In this document: piece by piece, positions 6,823 to 11,658 of the stretch
Layout of the letters: the number at the start of each line of letters is the position of its first letter
How positions within the stretch are numbered: the stretch's first letter is position 1
Assembly: GCA_900542385.1 (NCBI GenBank)
Contig: UQNP01000045.1
Span: forward strand, 1 to 11,658
Source: an uncultured Eubacterium sp.
Lineage (GTDB): Bacteria; Bacillota; Clostridia; Peptostreptococcales; Anaerovoracaceae
DNA: 11,658 nt
Reading direction: 5' to 3'
Translations under genes and position numbers: made by a program
The notes under the pieces: model-generated
Databases searched by the model: none
The model's input: the letters and a program-made list of their open reading frames with translations, nothing else
What the model was told of the DNA's origin: nothing

Positions 6823-6829
6823 AAAGGAG
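6823..6829 (+). promoter_or_regulatory. Shine-Dalgarno deciding a TTG start
   Basis: AAAGGAG lies nine bases before TTG 6839. It marks that codon, not the TTG at 6758, as the start of the LytM-like protein. The upstream TTG lacks any such site, and the residues it would add (IIGQRSWRVLPGWRIL) do not resemble the beginning of a secreted or membrane protein. Confidence 0.7.
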
Positions 6830-6838
6830 CTGAGGGGT

Positions 6839-7342
6839 TTGAAAAAAAGGATCGTAAAACAGGTCGGCATGTGTCTGCTTATAATCATTGCTCTTGCGAT
6901 AGGGAAGGTATCGGGTGCGGATATTCTTGAAACAGGTACAGATGTTATATTGAATCAGATGTCGGAAGATTATTCAGGAGAAGATATAGCCCAAATAGCT
7001 GAGGGAGGAGCGCGAGCTGTATCCTCAATACCGGATAAAGTAGATGATGCGATAGTATTTGTTACAGGAAAGCCGTTATATGGAGATCCGATAGAAAAAT
7101 ACAGCGGAGACAGAGCATCGGTGTTTGCTGTAGGAAACGGACAGGTCACTGCGGCAGGTGAAAATGAGACTATAGGTAAATACGTTAAGATAACCCATGG
7201 GAGTGATGGAGAGAGCCTCTACGGTAATCTCGATGAAGTCTTTGCAAAAGTACCCTCCAATGTAAAAAAAGGACAGATAATAGGGACTTACAGGGAATCG
7301 GCTGGAAAGGATTTTTATTACTCTTTTACAGAATTCGATTAG
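6839..7342 (+). CDS. Membrane-anchored degenerate LytM/M23 domain protein
   Basis: With the TTG start the product has 167 residues. These are a basic start (MKKRIVKQ), one hydrophobic helix (about 8-22, VGMCLLIIIALAIG) serving as signal anchor, a linker of about 60 residues, and a LytM-type beta domain (about 90-165). The domain keeps the scaffold of M23 peptidases: VFAVGNGQVTAAG, then GKYVKITHG, then SLYGNLDEV, then VKKGQIIGTYRESAG. It has lost the zinc chemistry: there is no HxxxD, the usual Tyr-x-His-Leu reads YGNL, and the final His-Leu-His-Phe-Glu reads YYSFT. It is therefore probably a binding or scaffold protein on the outer membrane face, like SpoIIQ or SpoIVFA, both known degenerate LytM proteins. 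SpoIVFA-type genes do lie near rplU and the TIGR03960 gene in other Bacillota, but no site-2 protease gene follows here. It lies between a terminator and a promoter, so it appears to be a single-gene unit. Confidence 0.75.
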   Translation: MKKRIVKQVGMCLLIIIALAIGKVSGADILETGTDVILNQMSEDYSGEDIAQIAEGGARAVSSIPDKVDDAIVFVTGKPLYGDPIEKYSGDRASVFAVGNGQVTAAGENETIGKYVKITHGSDGESLYGNLDEVFAKVPSNVKKGQIIGTYRESAGKDFYYSFTEFD

Positions 7343-7371
7343 TGTTGCTTGAAAGCATTTTATGATATAAT
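7343..7371 (+). promoter_or_regulatory. Extended -10 promoter for the HD/radical-SAM operon
   Basis: TGaTATAAT at 7363-7371 is an exact extended -10. The -35 is weak: TGTTGC (7343-7348) at 17 bases or TTGCTT (7345-7350) at 15. Transcription would start near 7378 and give a leader of about 45 bases for the four-gene cluster. Confidence 0.6.
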
Positions 7372-7422
7372 AAAAATATTCGTGCTGACAGACGATAATT
7401 TTTATACACAGAGGACAGATAT

Positions 7423-7968
7423 ATGAAACATCCAACTATAGAAGAATGCAGGAGACTTCTTGATGAATACGGGACTCCGCCCCATGTGCAGCGTCATTGC
7501 GCGGCAGTTGCAGATACAGCATATGCAATAGGCAAGGCGCTCAACGCAAAAGGATTTAATTTTGATCTTGATTTGATAATGGCAGCAGGCATGCTTCACG
7601 ATATAGCGAGGACAGAAGAAAGACATTGGGAAGTGGGATCAGAATTTGTTCGAAAGCTTGGGTATGAAAATGAAGCTGATATAATAAAAGTCCATATGAC
7701 ATATTCTCCCTTTTCTCAGATTGAAAATGCCGATGAGACGGATCTGGTATGTTTAGGGGATCGTATCGTTAAAGAGGATAAGTACGTTGGTATAGATGAG
7801 AGGATAGATTATATAATAAATAAAGCTGAAAAAAACGGACATCCTGAAGCCAGACCTGTCATCCTTGAAAAGAAAAAAGAGACTGAAAGATTTATCAGGC
7901 AGATAGAAGAGGCTGTTGGTATGCCGATGGATGATATAATAGAGGAACACAGGAAAGCAGTAAGATGA
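7423..7968 (+). CDS. HD-domain phosphohydrolase
   Basis: HD-domain proteins are metal-dependent phosphohydrolases, often acting on nucleotides or cyclic dinucleotides. The 181 residues show the ligand series H25 (in HVQRH), H59-D60 (AAGMLHDIAR), H68 (EERHWEVG), H91 (IIKVHMTYSP) and a later Asp, D113 (CLGDRIVKEDKY). The C-terminal ~60 residues are charged helix. The position after obgE recalls YqeK, the HD-type diadenosine tetraphosphate hydrolase normally found in obg-yhbY-nadD-yqeK clusters. However, the segment after H91 and the LGDRIVKEDKYVGIDERI stretch look more like the general HD proteins of anaerobes than like YqeK, so I leave the symbol blank. AGAGGA lies about nine bases before the ATG. 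The stop overlaps the next start (ATGA at 7965-7968), so the two are translationally coupled. Confidence 0.85.
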   Translation: MKHPTIEECRRLLDEYGTPPHVQRHCAAVADTAYAIGKALNAKGFNFDLDLIMAAGMLHDIARTEERHWEVGSEFVRKLGYENEADIIKVHMTYSPFSQIENADETDLVCLGDRIVKEDKYVGIDERIDYIINKAEKNGHPEARPVILEKKKETERFIRQIEEAVGMPMDDIIEEHRKAVR

Positions 7969-9818
7969 TGAAAATAGACAGAGAACTTGAACAGATGCTG
8001 AAAAAGGCGGAAAAACCGGCAAGGTATACAGGCGGAGAGATAAATATGGTCAGAAAAGACCCTGAAAGAGTCTCTGTCAGATTTGGATTTGCCTTTCCGG
8101 ATATGTATGAGATAGGAATGTCGTATTTAGGGATGCAGATACTGTACGATATATTGAATAAAAATGACGAAATTTATTGTGAGAGGGTATTTGCTCCGGG
8201 GCTTGATATGGAAGAGATGATGCGTGATAGCGGCAGAAAACTGTTTACCCTTGAAACTTTTACGCCTGTCGATGAGCTCGATATACTTGGTTTCACGCTT
8301 CAGTATGAGCTTTCATTTACGAATGTGCTGAACATGCTGGATCTGGGAGGCATACCGCTTGAGAGAAAAAACAGGGGAGAAGAATATCCTCTGATCGTCG
8401 CCGGAGGACCTTGTGCATTTAATCCGGAGCCTCTTGCCGATTTCATAGATATGTTCATGGTGGGAGACGGCGAGGAACTGATAGAAGACATATGCATGAT
8501 AAAAAAAGAATGTGCCACAAAAAGAGAATTTCTTGAAAAAGCATGTCTTCTTGATGGAGTGTACGTGCCGGAATTTTACGAGCCTGAATATAATGATGAC
8601 GGTACTTTAAAGAATATAACGAAGCTTTATAATAAAGCTCCTGACAGAGTAAGAAAAGCATTGATAAAAAATCTGGACAGGCAGTATTTCCCCGAAAAGC
8701 CGGTAGTTCCGTTTATAGAAACTGTACATGACAGGGCTGTCGTTGAAACTTTCAGAGGATGTACGCGAGGGTGCAGATTCTGTCAGGCAGGAATGATATA
8801 CAGGCCTGTAAGAGAGAGAAGAAAGGAAACTATAGAGCGGCTTGCTGAAGCGCAGCTTGAAAATACCGGACATGATGAGCTTTCGCTTTTGTCCCTGTCC
8901 ACAAGTGATTATTCGAAATTTGAAGATCTTGCAACGGAGCTTATGAACTCCTGCAGTGAGAAAAACGTGGCGCTGTCGCTGCCGTCTCTCAGACTGGATT
9001 CATTTTCTTTTAAAGTGTTGGATGAGATCCAAGGGTACAGAAAATCAGGTCTTACCTTTGCACCGGAGGCCGGAAGCCAGCGTTTAAGAGACATCATAAA
9101 CAAGAATATCACCCAGGATGATATAATGAACGCTGTAGGACAGGCTATCGAGCTTGGATGGGAGCATATAAAACTTTACTTTATGGCAGGACTTCCGGGA
9201 GAGACCTACGAAGATCTTGAGGGAATAAGAAAGCTTGCGCAGGATATAACAGACCTTAATTTTAAGCTGAGAGGAAGAAAAGGCGGAAGGTTTCGCGTTA
9301 CTGTAAGTCTGTCGAATTTTGTTCCTAAAGCGCACACACCGTTTCAATGGGCTGCCCAGAACAGGCCGGAAGAATTCATTAAAAAGCACGATTATCTGTC
9401 GGGCAGGCTTCGCATAAAAGGTGTGAATTTCAACTATCATGAAACTAAGACAAGCAATCTTGAAGCGGTATTTGCAAGAGGAGACAGAAGGGTAGGCAGA
9501 GCTTTAGAAAAGGCTTTCAGACTTGGATGCAAATTTGACGGCTGGAGCGAGCATTTGAGATATGACCTTTGGGAAAAAGCGTTTGATGATACGGGAATCG
9601 ATATGGATTTTTACGCTTTTCGTGAGAGAGGATACGATGAGCTGCTGCCGTGGGACATTATAGATCCTTTGATAGACAAAGAGTTTCTTGTCAGAGAAAA
9701 TGAGAAAGCAAAGAACGCTCAGGTTACGCCGGACTGCCGTCTTGGATGTGAAAGGTGCGGCATAAATAAGTACGCGGAGTGTTTCAGTGAGGCTGAGAAA
9801 GGAAATGCAAATGTCTAA
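7965..9818 (+). CDS. TIGR03960 B12-binding-like radical SAM protein
   Basis: Radical-SAM enzymes cleave S-adenosylmethionine with a 4Fe-4S cluster to start radical chemistry. This family's substrate is unknown. The 617 residues are full length. An N-terminal Rossmann-like domain (about 20-180) resembles cobalamin-binding domains, with FGFAFPDMYEIGMSYLGMQI (40-59) and VAGGPCAFNPEPLADF (145-160). The cluster motif CTRGCRFC gives C266, C270 and C273 in a CX3CX2C spacing. The barrel follows, with APEAGSQRLRD and the FMAGLPGETYED segment typical of the family. A second Cys set at the C-terminus (C591, C595, C598, C606) probably binds another metal or cluster. ATGA overlaps the HD gene, and eight bases overlap the next gene. 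In Clostridia this gene and the DUF2344 gene nearly always travel together, and some species have them fused. Confidence 0.95.
   Translation: MMKIDRELEQMLKKAEKPARYTGGEINMVRKDPERVSVRFGFAFPDMYEIGMSYLGMQILYDILNKNDEIYCERVFAPGLDMEEMMRDSGRKLFTLETFTPVDELDILGFTLQYELSFTNVLNMLDLGGIPLERKNRGEEYPLIVAGGPCAFNPEPLADFIDMFMVGDGEELIEDICMIKKECATKREFLEKACLLDGVYVPEFYEPEYNDDGTLKNITKLYNKAPDRVRKALIKNLDRQYFPEKPVVPFIETVHDRAVVETFRGCTRGCRFCQAGMIYRPVRERRKETIERLAEAQLENTGHDELSLLSLSTSDYSKFEDLATELMNSCSEKNVALSLPSLRLDSFSFKVLDEIQGYRKSGLTFAPEAGSQRLRDIINKNITQDDIMNAVGQAIELGWEHIKLYFMAGLPGETYEDLEGIRKLAQDITDLNFKLRGRKGGRFRVTVSLSNFVPKAHTPFQWAAQNRPEEFIKKHDYLSGRLRIKGVNFNYHETKTSNLEAVFARGDRRVGRALEKAFRLGCKFDGWSEHLRYDLWEKAFDDTGIDMDFYAFRERGYDELLPWDIIDPLIDKEFLVRENEKAKNAQVTPDCRLGCERCGINKYAECFSEAEKGNANV
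9798..9804 (+). promoter_or_regulatory. Shine-Dalgarno deciding the DUF2344 start
   Basis: AAAGGAA lies six bases before ATG 9811, inside the end of the radical-SAM gene. It favours ATG 9811 over the GTG at 9787 and matches the family's usual beginning (MSKYIVEFSK). Confidence 0.7.
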
Positions 9819-10527
9819 ATATATAGTGGAGTTTTCCAAAACCGGCGCCATGTGTTATATATCCCATCTTGACATGATGCGCCTTTTCAACAGGCTCTTT
9901 AAAAGAGCCGATATCAGGCTGGCTTATTCAAAGGGTTTCAATCCTCATCCCAAGATGGGATTTGCGCAGCCTTTGTCTTTGGGATACAGGGGATCACATG
10001 AACTGATTGAGTTTGAAACGATAGAGGATCACGTGCCTGATAAGATAAAGACTTCATTGACAGCTTTGATGCCTGAGGGGATAGAGATAACAGACTGCAG
10101 GCGGGCAGATGATCTGGTGAAAACTCTGGCGGCGCTCACAGAAGCTGCTGAATATAAAGTGTGCATACCTCTGGAAAATAAAATAGATATGAGTGATGCT
10201 GAGATCGGAAAGACCTATATGGGACAGAAAACCATAGCGGCGATGAAGCGGAAAAAAAAGAAAAAAGAGCTGGAAGAAATAGATATAAAACCTATGATAA
10301 GAAGCATAGATTTTACACAGCTTGAAAATAGAGCATCTGATGAAAGATCCGTTACTGATGAAAGCATATCGGAACTCATAGTGAGAATGACGATAGATTC
10401 GGGAAGCGTTTCCAATCTGAGCCCCGAGCTTGTCATAGATTCGATAAAGAGAAAATTCGGGATAGATACGGACAGGAGCGCGATCAATGTCACAAGAGAA
10501 AAGATATATACGAGCTTTGACGCATAA
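9811..10527 (+). CDS. TIGR03936/DUF2344 radical-SAM-associated protein
   Basis: This is the small partner of the TIGR03960 protein; its biochemical role has not been established. With the ATG at 9811 it has 238 residues. The family signature is at the start: YIVEFSKTGAMCYISHLDMM, then FNRLFKRADIRLAYSKGFNP, then HPKMGFAQPLSLG. A variable middle with a lysine run (KRKKKKKELEE) and a C-terminal segment ending IKRKFGIDTDRSAINVTREK follow. A GTG at 9787 in the same frame would add eight residues (MRLRKEMQ), but it lacks a ribosome site and the AAAGGAA at 9798-9804 serves 9811. The start overlaps the radical-SAM stop by eight bases, so a stoichiometric complex is likely. RNase G/E, which commonly follows this pair in Clostridia, is not next. 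Confidence 0.92.
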   Translation: MSKYIVEFSKTGAMCYISHLDMMRLFNRLFKRADIRLAYSKGFNPHPKMGFAQPLSLGYRGSHELIEFETIEDHVPDKIKTSLTALMPEGIEITDCRRADDLVKTLAALTEAAEYKVCIPLENKIDMSDAEIGKTYMGQKTIAAMKRKKKKKELEEIDIKPMIRSIDFTQLENRASDERSVTDESISELIVRMTIDSGSVSNLSPELVIDSIKRKFGIDTDRSAINVTREKIYTSFDA

Positions 10528-10542
10528 AAGGAGAAAGTTATT

Positions 10543-11643
10543 ATGAAAAAGGTGATGATACTTGTTATAGACGGATGCAATCCCAAATATATAACGGAAA
10601 AAACGGCTCCTGCTTTATTCAGTGCAGCAAAGAAATCGGGATTTGCAAAAACTGTGGAATGTGCGATGCCGTCAGTTACTAACGTAAATCATGCATGTAT
10701 TTTGTCAGGCAGATGGCCTGAGGATACAAAGGTGATAGGAAATTATTATTACGATCCTGAAACAGGAGATGAAGGCTTCATAGAAGAAAGAGGCTATATG
10801 AAGGCTGAGACGATCCTGCAGAGCTATAAGGAGCAGGGAGGAAAAACCGCCCTTTTTACAGTAAAGGGAAAGGTGCTGGGAGTTTACGGTGATGGCGCGG
10901 ATATAGGATTGAGCGCGCAGGATGCAGATAAAGAGATCCTTGATAGATACGGTCTTGATATGCCGCCTGCCATCAATAGTGTCGAAGCGACCGGATGGAT
11001 AGTAAAAGCCGCATATGAGTGTATAAAAAAGGATGATCCTCATATAATGTACTGCACGACAAATGATTTTATATTCCATCATTTTGCGCCGGGCAGCAGA
11101 GAAGCGGAAATGCAGATAGCCGATGTAGACAAGTATATAGATCTGATACACAAGGCAGATCCACAAAGGCAGATATACATAACGGCAGATCACGGCATGA
11201 ATCAGAAGACGACGATAGTAAATTTCCCTGAAATATGCAGGAATGCCGGATTTGATGTGTTCTGTCTGCCGCCGCTTAAAGACAGGTATATAGAGAATCA
11301 TATATATCAGGAAGGCGGTATGCTGTATGTGTTCATGAAAGACGAAACGCAGAAAGAGAAGTTTTATGACTTTGCGGAAAAACATCCTGCTGTTGAAAAA
11401 ATACTGACGGCGAAGGAAGCTGCTGAAGAATATCATCTTCCACAGGATAAGATAGGAGATTTCGTGCTTCTGTCAGGAATGGATACAGCCTTTGGAGAGA
11501 CGGAAGGCGAAATGATACATACTGATGAATCAAGGACCCATGGCTCGTTATATGAGCGAGAAATACCGCTGATAGCTGTGAATCCTGAAAAAACTGCTGA
11601 TATGTACAGATATCATAAGGATATAACTACGTATTTGTTTTAG
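10543..11643 (+). CDS. Alkaline-phosphatase-superfamily hydrolase, phosphonoacetate-hydrolase-like
   Basis: This 366-residue cytoplasmic enzyme (no signal peptide) belongs to the nucleotide pyrophosphatase/phosphodiesterase and PhnA branch of the alkaline phosphatase superfamily. Candidate two-zinc site residues are D10 (LVIDGCNP), the nucleophile T46 (MPSVTNVNHA), D175 and H179 (CTTNDFIFHH), D216-H217 (ITADHGMN) and H333 (RTHGS). The PSVTNVNH nucleophile context, the IGNYYYD segment (65-71) and the D-x3-H spacing are like phosphonoacetate hydrolase, which splits phosphonoacetate to acetate and phosphate. A related phosphodiesterase or other C-P hydrolase is equally possible, since no phosphonate gene lies in the window. 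AAAGGAG precedes the ATG at a distance of about 9 bases. The gene is 15 bases from the DUF2344 gene, so it is cotranscribed. It takes the place where RNase G would be expected. The stop is followed by only 15 bases before the window ends. Confidence 0.87.
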   Translation: MKKVMILVIDGCNPKYITEKTAPALFSAAKKSGFAKTVECAMPSVTNVNHACILSGRWPEDTKVIGNYYYDPETGDEGFIEERGYMKAETILQSYKEQGGKTALFTVKGKVLGVYGDGADIGLSAQDADKEILDRYGLDMPPAINSVEATGWIVKAAYECIKKDDPHIMYCTTNDFIFHHFAPGSREAEMQIADVDKYIDLIHKADPQRQIYITADHGMNQKTTIVNFPEICRNAGFDVFCLPPLKDRYIENHIYQEGGMLYVFMKDETQKEKFYDFAEKHPAVEKILTAKEAAEEYHLPQDKIGDFVLLSGMDTAFGETEGEMIHTDESRTHGSLYEREIPLIAVNPEKTADMYRYHKDITTYLF

Positions 11644-11658
11644 ATAATTGTTGTTTTT

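Noticed and set aside
6758..6838. Upstream TTG start for the LytM-like protein
   Set aside because: It has no ribosome site, and the AAAGGAG at 6823-6829 fits TTG 6839, which gives a normal basic start followed by a membrane helix.
6745..6930. 61-residue + strand frame before the LytM-like gene
   Set aside because: It overlaps the start of the LytM-like gene in another frame, has no Shine-Dalgarno, and covers the transmembrane-coding part antithetically.
9787..9810. GTG start adding eight residues to the DUF2344 protein
   Set aside because: No Shine-Dalgarno precedes it, while AAAGGAA is correctly placed for ATG 9811 and the family begins at that Met.
10705..11436. Minus-strand 243-residue frame
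   Set aside because: It lies fully inside the phosphatase-superfamily gene, which has all active-site motifs. The reverse product has no recognisable domain or ribosome site.
11644..11658. T-rich end of the window as a terminator
   Set aside because: There is no inverted repeat before the T run within the window, so a terminator cannot be supported.

Overview
The window looks like a piece of a low-to-mid GC Bacillota chromosome, most likely from class Clostridia. The codons are rich in ATA and AGA, Shine-Dalgarno sites are strong, and the rplU-rpmA-obgE block sits beside the TIGR03960/TIGR03936 radical-SAM pair, a neighbourhood typical of Clostridia. All genes read on the + strand. I cannot name the species from the sequence. 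Several usual members of this neighbourhood are absent (prp/ysxB, yhbY, nadD, the site-2 protease, RNase G), and the only sporulation-type relic is a degenerate LytM protein, so a non-sporulating, rearranged lineage is plausible but inferred.

Region 1 (1-3272) is the end of a cell-surface polysaccharide locus. It holds the C-terminal cupin part of a larger protein cut by the window edge, then wecB (UDP-GlcNAc 2-epimerase, which makes UDP-ManNAc), then a three-helix LytR-CpsA-Psr (LCP) protein of the type that attaches glycopolymers to the wall. It closes with a 14-bp-stem terminator. Base composition changes sharply between the AT-rich cupin segment and wecB.

Region 2 (3273-4233) is a single-gene unit with its own extended -10 promoter. 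It encodes a cytoplasmic coiled-coil protein built from 14-residue repeats that carry an Asn at every second core d position. The tandem DNA repeat shows nested duplications.

Region 3 (4288-6739) is the ribosome-assembly block: a promoter, an L21-type structured leader, rplU with an unusual C-terminal extension, rpmA without the Prp-cleaved N-terminal extension, a terminator, obgE, and another terminator. The Prp protease gene that normally lies between rplU and rpmA is missing, which fits the unextended L27.

Region 4 (6740-11658) starts with a small membrane-anchored degenerate LytM/M23 protein. An extended -10 promoter then drives a tight cluster of four genes: an HD-domain phosphohydrolase, the TIGR03960 B12-binding-like radical-SAM protein, its TIGR03936/DUF2344 partner, and an alkaline-phosphatase-superfamily hydrolase resembling phosphonoacetate hydrolase. 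The first three overlap or nearly overlap, and the fourth follows after 15 bases.

I found no CRISPR array, IS element, tRNA or rRNA, and no clear new multi-gene system. The most unusual items are the N-at-d coiled-coil repeat protein, the L21 extension, the paired loss of the L27 extension and prp, and the ligand-less LytM protein.
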